DNA from: Arthrobacter sp.
Lineage (GTDB): Bacteria; Actinomycetota; Actinomycetes; Actinomycetales; Micrococcaceae
Assembly (NCBI GenBank): GCA_025464925.1
Contig: JAODMS010000115.1
Location: forward strand, 1 to 18,072
Reading direction: 5' to 3'
DNA: 18,072 bases
The position numbers and the translations under genes are program-made. The notes under the pieces are model-generated. The model did not search any database and was not told where the DNA came from. It saw nothing but the letters and a program-made list of their open reading frames with translations. Below are positions 1-7,371 of the stretch, in pieces (within the stretch, counting starts at the first letter, position 1; every line of letters begins with the position of its first letter).

Positions 1-1805
1 GTGAACGCGATGTCTGCGAGGGCCCACTCGTCCGGCGGGCCCTCGAACTCCTCCCACGGATAGTCCTCGCCGGGGGAGAGGAGTTCGGCGACGGTGGTGA
101 CGTTCCTGGACAGCCATTCCTTCCAGAGGATCCGTTCGATCCGGTAGCGGTGCAGCTGCGCGGCGACGGCCTCCAGCACCCCGAAGTGCTCGGCGAGTTC
201 CTTCAGCGACGTCGAGGCCACCACCGACCAGGCCCGTGTGGTGTCCCGGGCGATCATGTTCCACGCGGCCAGGGTCTCGAGCGCCTCACTGACAGCTGTC
301 CGGGACAGCCGGGTCAGCTTCACGATCCCGGCCGTCGACAGGGGAGCGGGGGAGTGCTCCAGCGCCTCGTAGACGAACGCGGCCGGCAGTCCCAGTTCCC
401 GGAACACCGGCCGGAGGGCGCGGATCTTCCCCTTCCGCCAGGACAGATCTTCAGCGGCCGCCTTCACCCCTTCCGGCACCGTCAGCATATAAAGATCTCC
501 CTTGGTGCCCCGGCCCTGCTCGACCAGGGTCACCAGCGGATCCTGCTCTGACCGCAGGGCTCTCAGGTGCGACCCGACGGTCGTATGGTCCAACCCTGTC
601 GCTACCGCAATGGACCTATCCCCGAATTCGATGAAACGGGACGCCGTCATGTGCGCCGCCTCCCCCAGCGCCCGAAGCACCATTCTCCTGGCCAGCCCGG
701 TCCGTGAATCGGTATAGACGTGCTCCCTGAGCCGGAGGGCATTTCGCCAGGTGCGGATGAACCGATGCTCGACGCCCGGATCCGACGAATCCAGATTCCG
801 CCGGATAGCCGGGGGCTGTGTATCTGGCCCGCTTGTGGGGGATATACGGTCAGTGTTCTTCACCGCCCCGGATCCGGGGTTCTTGCGCAGATATCCGACC
901 GCTTTCATCCAGTCACGTCTGAGCGCCGGGCTCCGGTGGCGGGAGGCGTAACGGGCGTAGAAGGACGCCAGCCCGGGCCAGGTCCCTTGCAGGATCCGGC
1001 GCTCCACATCGGTGATCTCCATGCCGGCCGCGGCCGCCCCGGTGATGATCGCCTGGCGTGCCTCCGAATCGGAGGCGTACCTGGTGGCGTCGTAGAGCCC
1101 GGTAAGAGCCATCTGCTGCATCACCCGGGACATCCGCCCGGTCAGGTGAAGGCGCGGCTGCGCCGCGCCGGCCGCCGGGGTGAAGGGCTGTTCGAGACGC
1201 AGGGCCCGGACGGCGGCGATCTCCCCCGCCAGATCAGCGTTCATGGCCGCCCACACTCCGGCGCCGTTCGGACGCCGGACAACGTCATAGGCCATGTTCA
1301 GGCTCATGGCCAGTCTCTGGTAACCCCCGTGCTTGTGCGGAGACCCGGGTGTGCGCATGCAGCCGTGCAGGACATTCTGGTGCGGGGTCTTGTCCAGGCT
1401 CCGGTGCCGGGTGCCCAGCGCCTCGACCAGATCACGCGCTTCAGAGAAGCTGACCCGCTTCTCCAGCGGGACATACACGTGGCGGCCGCCATTGGGGGAA
1501 TAGTCCTCGATCCACCGGGCCCCGCAGGAATGCAACCAGATCTGGACGGCCCTGACGTCGGCCTCGACCCGGTCGGCACCGGCAACGGAGGAGTCAAAGT
1601 CCAAAAAAATCGCGGCGCAGCTGCCGTCCTTGCCGAAGATCCGGACCGCAGCCGGAAAAGCAGGAAGAGCCTCAGTCAGAACACGCTCATACTTCTGCGG
1701 ATACGACTTGCCACCGTCGCGGGAAAGGCGGACCCGGGGCTGTCCAGCAAGCAGATGAGCCAGTGCAGCCCACGCCTCGGCGGGACTGTCGGATGCATGC
1801 GGCAC
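1..1805 (-). CDS. Plasmid replication initiation protein (primase-polymerase plus winged helix), 3' end outside window
   Basis: The minus-strand frame is open from about 1961 down to base 1 and continues past the window. The N-terminal part looks like an archaeo-eukaryotic primase (prim-pol) domain. It has a DxD motif (FLDFDS, D69 and D71 counted from a GTG at 1805), the nucleotide-binding motif SPNGGRHVYV (about 103-112, H109) and a further acidic position near D138. A middle helical part (about 150-330) contains ILQGTWPGLASFYARYA. Two winged-helix-like stretches follow, at about 365-440 (ATGLDHTTVGSHLRAL) and 465-515 (TRLSRTAVSEALETL). This architecture is known from actinobacterial plasmid Rep proteins, where the protein primes or initiates plasmid replication. 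The start is uncertain: GTG 1805 and GTG 1838 are both possible and neither has a strong ribosome binding site. About 600 codons are present and only the C-terminus is missing. Confidence 0.82.
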   Translation of the reverse strand, partial: MPHASDSPAEAWAALAHLLAGQPRVRLSRDGGKSYPQKYERVLTEALPAFPAAVRIFGKDGSCAAIFLDFDSSVAGADRVEADVRAVQIWLHSCGARWIEDYSPNGGRHVYVPLEKRVSFSEARDLVEALGTRHRSLDKTPHQNVLHGCMRTPGSPHKHGGYQRLAMSLNMAYDVVRRPNGAGVWAAMNADLAGEIAAVRALRLEQPFTPAAGAAQPRLHLTGRMSRVMQQMALTGLYDATRYASDSEARQAIITGAAAAGMEITDVERRILQGTWPGLASFYARYASRHRSPALRRDWMKAVGYLRKNPGSGAVKNTDRISPTSGPDTQPPAIRRNLDSSDPGVEHRFIRTWRNALRLREHVYTDSRTGLARRMVLRALGEAAHMTASRFIEFGDRSIAVATGLDHTTVGSHLRALRSEQDPLVTLVEQGRGTKGDLYMLTVPEGVKAAAEDLSWRKGKIRALRPVFRELGLPAAFVYEALEHSPAPLSTAGIVKLTRLSRTAVSEALETLAAWNMIARDTTRAWSVVASTSLKELAEHFGVLEAVAAQLHRYRIERILWKEWLSRNVTTVAELLSPGEDYPWEEFEGPPDEWALADIAF

Positions 1806-1860
1806 GCCCGGACTCTGTAAGTCTGTGCATGCGCGCACCTCGTGGGGTACGATAGTGCTA

Positions 1861-1881
1861 TTCCTTTCAAGGGATAGGAAA
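1861..1881. promoter_or_regulatory. Imperfect inverted repeat upstream of rep
   Basis: CTATTCC and GGGATAG flank TTTCAA just upstream of the rep start, with one mismatch in the arms. It sits where a copy-control operator or leader structure would be expected, and the RHH protein encoded next door is a candidate binder. This is position-based inference. Confidence 0.25.
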
Positions 1882-1969
1882 AGGCCCGGACCGTAAGGCC
1901 CGAGTTGATTCTCAAAAGACTCTCTACCTGGTCGCCGGCAAGCAAAAAAGGTAGTGCGTCAAGTGCTTA

Positions 1970-1994
1970 GAAGGCCCGCCTCGTGCGGGCCTTC
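1970..1994 (-). terminator. Hairpin between RHH gene and rep
   Basis: A perfect 10-bp inverted repeat, GAAGGCCCGC (1970-1979) and GCGGGCCTTC (1985-1994), has a 5-base loop. It starts 6 bases after the stop of the minus-strand RHH gene and lies upstream of rep. There is no immediate T-tract on the minus strand, although a T6 run follows about 20 bases further on. It may be a terminator for the RHH gene or an attenuator ahead of rep. Confidence 0.5.
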
Positions 1995-1999
1995 GTCAT

Positions 2000-2236
2000 T
2001 TAAGAGGCAATGCGGCCAATGGGCAGCTCCTCTTGGCACTGGTGGTGGTCATGGCGATTCAGGTCGACCTGAAGCTGCTTTGCGACAACGGAAGCCACGT
2101 AGTCCGTGATGGTGACGCCTTCCGCTTCAGCTACCTGCGCGACCTGATCGGCCATCTCGGCAGGCACTCGAAAGCCGATGTACTTGCGCAGGCCCTTGCT
2201 CGGGCGTCCGCCTCCCCGATGTGCAACAGCAGTCAT
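2000..2236 (-). CDS. Small ribbon-helix-helix (CopG/Arc-like) DNA-binding protein
   Basis: A 78-residue protein with a basic N-terminus (GGGRPSKGLRK), then a short beta strand (YIGFRVP) and two helices (AEMADQVAQVAEAEG and TITDYVASVVAKQLQ). That is the order of a ribbon-helix-helix fold, which binds DNA as a dimer through the paired strands. The ATG at 2236 has a good ribosome binding site (AAAGGA, about 8 bases upstream). The gene lies directly upstream of rep in the same orientation, separated by a hairpin. RHH proteins in this position commonly control plasmid copy number or partition, so a role as rep repressor is likely but inferred. The C-terminal tail (HDHHQCQEELPIGRIAS) is histidine-rich and outside the fold. 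Confidence 0.75.
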   Translation of the reverse strand: MTAVAHRGGGRPSKGLRKYIGFRVPAEMADQVAQVAEAEGVTITDYVASVVAKQLQVDLNRHDHHQCQEELPIGRIAS

Positions 2237-3106
2237 TTTTCATGTCCTTTGAATCTCGTACAGACCGATTGCATCTGCAGTGGCTTCAGTGCTGTAAGTC
2301 GCTCTTAGCCTTCGACAAGTTTTGTTTAGGCTACTTTGAACCTAGCATCTAACGAATCCCATCGAACGGATTTGGTTACTGTAACTACCCGGCGTGTCGC
2401 TTTCGCTACATCGGCTTGCATTTTTCGATCGGACGGCGAGCGTGATTCCTCATCCAGAGCTCCGGCCATGGCTGGCGAAACCCGTCTGAGTCAGCCCTTC
2501 CCGGGCCGGTCTTCGAGCGCCGGTTGTGGACCCTAGGCCAGCTTGGTCCCTAGTTATTCCGCCTTGTTCGCTAATGGCCGGCGGTTCTCGGCTCTGGAGT
2601 GCCCGAACTACCACGACGACGCTGCCGGCAGGAGCTTTGGGCGTCCTATACAGGGTTGTTCGAATCGCCTAGGGAATCGGGGTCCTGTTCTTCACACAGC
2701 CAAGACCGTACTCGCCGTATCCAGCGTTTCGTCGTTGTCCCTTACGCATTGTCCTTCAGATGCCGGGTTCTCGTGCTGCCGGCACTGAAACCTCGCCTGG
2801 CGCACTGGCCACACCCCTCGATCCCGAGGAAGCCCGCACTCCAACGGTTTAGGCATGCGGCGTAGTCGGCGCCAAGGAACGACGTTAACCGCTTTTCCGC
2901 TTAGGGGAAGAACGTGAAGATGCCCAATAGAGCACTAGGACGGTAAGGATCGAGCCGACCGGAATCAGGGGAGACGCATCAGTAGCTGGCGGCACCAATG
3001 CGCCGGGCCGGCAAGCAAAAGCACGTCCCGGCCCAGAGACCACCTCATAATTTGGTTCTGGGGAACTTCTAAACGCCGGGCCCAAACCCTCCGGGGTTTT
3101 CAGCCG
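2237..3106. other. 870-bp stretch without a confident gene
   Basis: Base composition is less GC-rich than the flanking genes. Open frames here (for example about 2599-2865 plus and 2885-3085 minus) lack good start signals or recognisable domains. The minus frame ends in a hydrophobic run (LIPVGSILTVLVLYWA) followed by basic residues, but its only start is a TTG with a badly spaced Shine-Dalgarno. I see no clear iterons. Next to rep and its RHH regulator, this could hold the replication origin, but nothing visible proves it. Confidence 0.4.
3081..3103 (-). terminator. Possible short terminator after the 48-residue ORF
   Basis: On the minus strand AAACCC and GGGTTT flank CGGA, about 10 bases downstream of the TAA at 3107. 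The stem is only 6 to 7 bp and the tail is short, so this is a weak candidate for ending the small minus-strand transcript. Confidence 0.3.
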
Positions 3107-3253
3107 TTAATTGTCTGCGTCCGGCGTCTTCTCACGTCCGCCCTCCGCGGGTTCCTGGGTATGCGCTCGGGCATCGGAGGGGGAGGGGTGCGGATCCCCC
3201 TCCGCGGGTTCCTCGGTATGGCGGCGATCGGTTTCCTTGGGCGTCTCACTCAT
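3107..3253 (-). CDS. 48-residue acidic hydrophilic small protein with internal repeat
   Basis: The ATG at 3253 is preceded on the minus strand by AGAAGGA at a standard spacing, one of the better ribosome binding sites in the region. The product begins MSETPKETDRRHTEEPAEGD and is rich in E, D, P and H, with no hydrophobic segment. A short motif occurs twice, HTEEPAEG (12-19) and HTQEPAEG (31-38). This matches a DNA direct repeat at about 3142-3162 and 3200-3220, so the protein probably grew by tandem duplication. It lies 29 bases downstream of another tiny minus-strand ORF, consistent with one transcript. No family is recognised. It is likely disordered, and its function is unknown. Confidence 0.55.
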   Translation of the reverse strand: MSETPKETDRRHTEEPAEGDPHPSPSDARAHTQEPAEGGREKTPDADN

Positions 3254-3274
3254 GTCAGATCCTTCTCGTTCAGG

Positions 3275-3287
3275 GTTGATTATCAAC
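3275..3287. promoter_or_regulatory. Perfect palindrome GTTGAT-T-ATCAAC
   Basis: A 6-1-6 perfect inverted repeat overlaps the end of the 49-residue ORF and lies just upstream of the ribosome binding site of the 48-residue ORF. It has the size of a small operator but is too AT-rich and short to be a terminator. Confidence 0.35.
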
Positions 3288-3432
3288 GCTTTATTATCGT
3301 GACGCAGAGTTTGGTCGCTGGCCAGAGCGGACCTGCCTCTCCGCCACGAATGACCCCCCGGTACGTGCGGTGATCCTCGGTTAACGCTGCGCGGAACTTC
3401 TCGCGGCCGCGCGCGAGAAAGTCCGCGCTCAT
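3283..3432 (-). CDS. Possible 49-residue small basic protein
   Basis: Reading from ATG 3432 the product starts MSADFLARGREKFRAALTED and ends TKLCVTIIKR. The first half would form an amphipathic helix rich in K, R and E. The ribosome binding site is weak (GAG about 10 bases upstream). The open frame continues upstream through non-ATG codons into the promoter region of the divergent gene, so the start is uncertain. It is followed after 29 bases by the well-signalled 48-residue ORF, which supports a small operon. I do not recognise the family. Confidence 0.35.
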   Translation of the reverse strand: MSADFLARGREKFRAALTEDHRTYRGVIRGGEAGPLWPATKLCVTIIKR

Positions 3433-3481
3433 GGCGGTGAGCTCACGGGTGGAAGGGCGCCTTACGTTGCGTTTACACTGA

Positions 3482-3500
3482 CTGCTATTTTGGATAGCAG
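3482..3500. promoter_or_regulatory. Operator-like palindrome in divergent promoter region
   Basis: CTGCTAT (3482-3488) and ATAGCAG (3494-3500) form a perfect 7-5-7 inverted repeat. It lies in the gap between the minus-strand small ORFs and the plus-strand gene starting at 3565, the expected place for an operator that controls both directions. Confidence 0.4.
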
Positions 3501-3564
3501 CGCCCGCTGCGAATGTGCCGCTCACTGGCGGGCGGTAGCTATCTGAATCAGGAGGATAGATTTC

Positions 3565-3903
3565 GTGAACGACATCCCTGAGCACAGCGAACTTCCCTTG
3601 CCCGATTATGATCACCTCCCCACGGGAACCCTGCCCTCGCGCATTTCAGCACTCTCCGTAGCAGAGCTTACGGAGGTGCTCGCTTACGAGGGTGCACACG
3701 CGAACAGGGTTCCCGTCCTCCAGATCCTGGAAAACCGGCTGACGGCTCTGCAGAACGGCGCCGAACCAAGTGGACCAGCGGTCCCGAGCACACCGGAATT
3801 GAGTCAGACGCAGCACAGGTCTCGAGTGACACCGGCGACGTCCGGGCCGCCAATAAATCCCCCGTCCCATGGCGATCCGACCAACCCGGTGCAACCACGC
3901 TAA
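3565..3903 (+). CDS. Small actinobacterial protein, DUF8129-like
   Basis: A 112-residue protein starting with GTG at 3565, with AGGAGG about 9 bases upstream. The N-terminal motif LPLPDYDHLPTGTLPSRISAL (about 10-30) and the following helical region with EGAHANRVPVLQILENRL match short actinobacterial proteins that, from memory, Pfam groups as DUF8129. The C-terminal third is rich in proline, serine and threonine and is probably disordered (TPATSGPPINPPSHGDPTNP). There are no membrane segments or catalytic motifs. The family function is not known to me. The promoter region is shared with a minus-strand small ORF and contains a perfect palindrome. Confidence 0.75.
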   Translation: MNDIPEHSELPLPDYDHLPTGTLPSRISALSVAELTEVLAYEGAHANRVPVLQILENRLTALQNGAEPSGPAVPSTPELSQTQHRSRVTPATSGPPINPPSHGDPTNPVQPR

Positions 3904-4389
3904 CCGGTTGGGGCTCCTGCTGAAGCTCTCAATGCCAGGAACTGAAGTCTGCGAGGCCCTGACCGCACTCGCCCGACGCGCATCATCGTCCTCTGTGCCA
4001 TGCTCCGCGATCACACCGTCTTTCGAGAGCCGGCGTCCGTCATCCGCACCCAAAGCTGCTTCCCAATGCGGCGGTTTGTGCAGCATTCAATACATCGCAG
4101 TGGCGGGGCGAGTGACGACGGCTCAAGGGCCGCCGCCTCGACCGGTGAACCTATCGTTCGGTTCCCGGCTGCCTATAGGGTTCAGGGGTGTGTGATTCAG
4201 CCGTCCACCGGGCATCAGCCCTCCGCCGCTGGTCTCCGTGAGGGCTACAGCAAAGGCCGACAATGCCCGCTTGCCGTAGTAAGCCGGCTTATGATGTAGT
4301 TGCTTTCGGCGGTATGCAGAGCCCGTCCGCAGCTCTTCCCTGGGTTTGAAAAGTTGCGGTTCGGTGCGGGAAAAAACGATGGGGTGCAT
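3904..4389. other. 486-bp stretch without a confident gene
   Basis: Open frames exist on both strands (for example about 3646-4086 minus and 3869-4195 plus), but they have no good ribosome binding sites and no recognisable domain. They may be decayed sequence. I see no strong hairpin with a T-tract after the gene ending at 3903. Confidence 0.35.
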
Positions 4390-5355
4390 ATGTCTGGGCA
4401 TCAGAACAAGCTGTACGACGTTGTCATTGTCGGTGGCGGCGCAGCTGGGCTGAGCGCGGCCGTTAGTCTCGCCACAGCCCTTCGCTCCGTTCTGGTCGTC
4501 GACGCCGGTACACCGCGGAACGCGCGGTCTTCGGCAGTCCACGGCTTCCTCTCCCGGGAGGGAATGCAGCCCCTGGAACTGCTCGCGGCCGGGCGAGAGG
4601 AACTCCGCACCCGTGGCGGTGAAGTCCTGGAAGGAAGGGCGGCCGCTGCCAGCGGCGGGCCCGGGGAATTCAGCGTCCTACTGCAGGACGGGCGGACGGT
4701 GGCTTCACGTCGGCTGCTGATCGCCTCGGGTTTCGATGACGAGCTTCCCGGAGTTCCCGGTCTCAAGGAGCGGTGGGGCAGGGACGTTGTCCATTGCCCG
4801 TACTGCCATGGCTGGGAACTTCGCCACCGGGCCATAGGCATACTGGCCACTGAACCGACAGCCCCACAGGAAGCGCTGTTGTTCCGGCAGTGGAGCAACA
4901 ACATCACCCTGTTCCAGCACGTTGCGCCCAGGCCCAGCTCCGCCGAGCACGAACAACTCGAAGCGCGGTCCGTCGCAATAATCGAAGGGAAAGTGAAATC
5001 TCTCGAAATCGTGGATGACGCCCTGACTGGAGTAGTCCTGGAGTCGGGGAGGGTTGTTCCTTGTGAGGCCCTCGTCGTCAGCCCCCGGCCAGTCACACAT
5101 TCCTCCCTGCTACAGTCCCTGGGGCTGCAAGAAAGGGATCCCGACCCGGCAACTGGGCCGTATCTGGAGACCGACGAAGGTGGGCGGACGGCCATACCCG
5201 GGATATGGGCCGCGGGAAACGTCACCGATTCGGCTGCCGAGGTGATCACAGCGGCCTCCTCGGGGGTGAAAGCGGCCAGCGCAATCAACGCCGACCTCGT
5301 GGCCGAGGACACCCGAGCGGCTGTTAGGGCTGCCAACCGCAGTCCGGCAACCTAA
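4390..5355 (+). CDS. Thioredoxin-reductase-like FAD oxidoreductase (CPYC motif)
   Basis: A 321-residue flavoprotein of the usual thioredoxin reductase length. The FAD-binding Rossmann motif VVIVGGGAAGLSAA is at 11-24 and the C-terminal FAD contact GIWAAGNVTD is near 273-282. A redox pair sits in HCPYCHGWE (C136, C139). The second nucleotide-binding segment reads IGILATEPTAPQEALLF and lacks the GxGxxG/A of NADPH-dependent thioredoxin reductases. That is typical of a bacterial subfamily whose electron partner is often unclear, and which is related to dithiol oxidases such as GliT. The open frame extends further upstream, but ATG 4390 fits the family N-terminus and has a G-rich site 7-10 bases upstream. 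No thioredoxin gene is adjacent. The role is probably thiol-disulfide redox chemistry in the cytoplasm. Confidence 0.85.
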   Translation: MSGHQNKLYDVVIVGGGAAGLSAAVSLATALRSVLVVDAGTPRNARSSAVHGFLSREGMQPLELLAAGREELRTRGGEVLEGRAAAASGGPGEFSVLLQDGRTVASRRLLIASGFDDELPGVPGLKERWGRDVVHCPYCHGWELRHRAIGILATEPTAPQEALLFRQWSNNITLFQHVAPRPSSAEHEQLEARSVAIIEGKVKSLEIVDDALTGVVLESGRVVPCEALVVSPRPVTHSSLLQSLGLQERDPDPATGPYLETDEGGRTAIPGIWAAGNVTDSAAEVITAASSGVKAASAINADLVAEDTRAAVRAANRSPAT

Positions 5356-5520
5356 TCGCTTTGGAAGCCGGGCATCCCGGTGATCCCGGAGCGGCAAGCA
5401 CAATGAATGACGCGGTCCTGCACATGCGGGCGCGGGTCCTTCTACGAGGCGCAGTCCGGGTCTTCGTCGTGATGGCCGGTCACGGCTGCACCGTTTCCAA
5501 GCGGAACCGGGTAGGCAGAC

Positions 5521-6015
5521 CTAGTGGCTGGTGGTCCCACGGCGGGATACAAGCAGGGGTTCGATCCAACGGTCGGCAGCAAGGCCCGTAGCAAGCGAGT
5601 ACACGGCTTTGTGGGTCAGGTCCACGAACTGTTCCTTAGCCGGCCAACTCGTCGGCGGCGCGCCGACACCGGTGGCGTTTTCCAAGGTCTGGTCGAAGGC
5701 GAGCCGGACGACGGTGTGCTTGGTATTGGCCAGCGGACCCCGGATGCCTGTTACCGCCCATATCCCCCGGAGCGACCCAAGGACGGCGCCGGTGCCCCAG
5801 TGCATCAGATGGTTCCAGACAAAGGACTGCCGTGAGTCATCCGGCTCTCGCCCCAACAAAGTGAGCAACGTACGAGCCGGCACATAGGAGTTGGCCCGTC
5901 CGGTCAGCGATTGTTCGGCTTTTTCCCCTACTGTCATTACAGCCACTCCAGCCAGGCCGCAGAGTGCCCCTCTTGCCGCGGCCGCTAACAGCACCTGTCC
6001 CCGCGATCCGGGCAT
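5521..6015 (-). CDS. Small integral membrane protein, hypothetical
   Basis: A 164-residue protein. ATG 6015 is chosen because GGAGGAG lies directly upstream, although the frame also permits a TTG at 6027. The N-terminus is hydrophobic (VLLAAAARGALCGLAGVAVMTV), followed by EKAEQSLTGRANSYVPARTLL. A second apolar segment surrounds WNHLMHWGTGAVLGSLRGIWAV and a third surrounds AVYSLATGLAADRW. The mix of short hydrophobic helices with conserved-looking H and W residues resembles uncharacterised actinobacterial membrane proteins. It reads toward the flavoprotein gene at 4390-5355, with 165 bases between the two stops and no clear terminator. No function can be assigned. Confidence 0.75.
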   Translation of the reverse strand: MPGSRGQVLLAAAARGALCGLAGVAVMTVGEKAEQSLTGRANSYVPARTLLTLLGREPDDSRQSFVWNHLMHWGTGAVLGSLRGIWAVTGIRGPLANTKHTVVRLAFDQTLENATGVGAPPTSWPAKEQFVDLTHKAVYSLATGLAADRWIEPLLVSRRGTTSH

Positions 6016-6519
6016 CTGCTCCTCCAATGGTTCCGCACATGACAGAACGTAGAATACCCCTGTTTTCGGCCGGACGGGATGATTTCCGTCCCTGGGGGAC
6101 CTTTTTAGATTCCTACCTCATGTCAGCCCTCAACAGCGCTTCGCCAAGAACTTCGTTCACCTGATCGGTGACAGAATCTCGGGCAAAAGCGCTGGCCCTG
6201 GACCACGAGGGAGAGTGGAACTAAGGCTGTCTCGGCCCCTATCGGGGCCGGAACCAAAACTCACAGAGTTCCGAAGTCACAGAGTTGGGACGCATACGCG
6301 GGCCGGCCGGTCGGAGTTCACGGCGGCCGCCGCGCTTGCCAGGAACGACCACACCCGTGAAGTCCCGAAGAAAGAGCCACAAACATCTGACATTCGCACG
6401 CCGGGGTGCCCTGTTCCTCCCTGGCGACGTCGGACAAATCTTCAACTCCTATCTCGTTCGTGGTCCCGGCCCAGGCAATGATGGCAGCGTCGCGGGTTGA
6501 GGCGAGGATGAACAACCCA
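6016..6519. other. 504-bp gene-free stretch with hairpins
   Basis: No convincing gene. A perfect 7-bp hairpin with a 4-base loop (CGGCCCC and GGGGCCG) lies at 6233-6250. GTCCC and GGGAC flank TGG at 6088-6100 and are followed by T5 on the plus strand, which looks like a small plus-strand terminator with no obvious gene to end. A direct repeat TCACAGAGTT occurs twice near 6260-6290. A short minus-strand frame near 6120-6220 ends in VTDQVNEVLGEALLRADMR, which looks protein-like and may be a remnant. Confidence 0.35.
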
Positions 6520-7371
6520 TCAGCTCTGCCGACGGACCTCGATCTGGCCGTTGTTGATCCGTGTTTCATATGCGGGCTGCGGGCTGCTGGCTGGCCCTCG
6601 GACAATGCTGCCGTCCTCCAGGCGAAAGGTGCTTCCATGCCAGGGGCAGGTAACACAACCGTCAGCAACTTCCCCTTTGTCCAGCGGGCCGCCCATGTGG
6701 CTGCACACGCTATCCAGGGCGTGCATCTCCGCGCCTGCGCGGTGCAGGAGCACGGAGACTCCGGCGACGTCCACCTTGAGATGCTCGCCGTCGGACAGTT
6801 CGCTGTCGCTGAGCACAGGCGTCCACTCCGAAGGGCCGTTCCTGTCCGCTGTTTTGTTGACGTTCACCGCGCTGGCGTAGGTAAGATGTCCGCCCAGGAA
6901 ACCGCCGAACATCAGGATGCCGAACCCGGTCAGGCCCAGTGTTTTCCCGAGACGGCGGTGTCCGGCCGCACGGGCCACGGCAGATGAGGTGTAGAGGCAG
7001 AGAGCTGTGCTGTTTGCGGCGGCGTGGACCAGCCCTGTTCTTCTTGCCTTCCCCTGGGTATCCGACCAGTCGTTGAATCCGGCTGCGGCAGTGGGAACAG
7101 CAGTGGCGATGCCCACTGAAACTAGGATGTCCGCCGCGGGCCGGGAAGCGCTGCCCCCCAGTGTGTCAAGAAGCGCTGCCATGCTCCAGGCCCCGATGGG
7201 AAAATCCGTCAGTATGGGATGAAGCGGATGGCCTATGACAGTGCCGCTAAGGAGGTTTCGGACCGGGCGTGCCTGCACTGCCCGCCCCACGGCCTTGGCC
7301 AGGGATGAAGCCACCCCATCCAATCGGTCGAAGCGTTCTATGGCGGCGACTGCGGAATTTAGCGGGTTCAC
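6520..7371 (-). CDS. DUF2231 membrane domain fused to Rieske [2Fe-2S] domain
   Basis: A 283-residue protein starting with GTG 7371, with GAGGAG in front. Residues about 40-170 form a DUF2231-type membrane domain. It opens with GTVIGHPLHPILTDFPIGAW (43-62, with the conserved HPLHP) and has four apolar helices (about 60-75, 82-100, 115-135, 145-165). Residues about 185-282 form a Rieske domain with both ligand pairs, CSHMGG (C223, H225) and CPWHGS (C242, H245). Rieske domains carry electrons through a [2Fe-2S] cluster. Here the soluble domain would be tethered to the membrane, on a side I cannot determine. No oxygenase or cytochrome partner is encoded nearby. The fusion occurs in actinobacteria, but its electron donor and acceptor are not known to me. 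Confidence 0.88.
   Translation of the reverse strand: MNPLNSAVAAIERFDRLDGVASSLAKAVGRAVQARPVRNLLSGTVIGHPLHPILTDFPIGAWSMAALLDTLGGSASRPAADILVSVGIATAVPTAAAGFNDWSDTQGKARRTGLVHAAANSTALCLYTSSAVARAAGHRRLGKTLGLTGFGILMFGGFLGGHLTYASAVNVNKTADRNGPSEWTPVLSDSELSDGEHLKVDVAGVSVLLHRAGAEMHALDSVCSHMGGPLDKGEVADGCVTCPWHGSTFRLEDGSIVRGPASSPQPAYETRINNGQIEVRRQS

Noticed and set aside
720..1820. Long plus-strand frame of 366 codons.
   Set aside because: It is the complement of the rep gene, whose minus-strand frame has clear primase and winged-helix motifs.
2655..2680. GTTCGAATCGCC looked like a tRNA T-loop.
   Set aside because: The flanking bases do not pair as a T stem, and no acceptor or anticodon arm fits around it.
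2885..3085. 66-residue minus-strand frame with a hydrophobic segment, a possible small membrane peptide.
   Set aside because: The only start is a TTG with a Shine-Dalgarno 3 bases away, and no family is recognised.
3646..4086. 146-codon minus-strand frame.
   Set aside because: It overlaps the better supported DUF8129-like gene and has no ribosome binding site or domain.
4401..5336. 311-codon minus-strand frame.
   Set aside because: It is antisense to the flavoprotein gene and rich in Ser, Arg and Pro, as expected for a shadow of a GC-rich gene.
6088..6106. Plus-strand terminator GTCCC-TGG-GGGAC followed by T5.
   Set aside because: Not listed separately because no plus-strand gene ends near it and the stem is only 5 bp.
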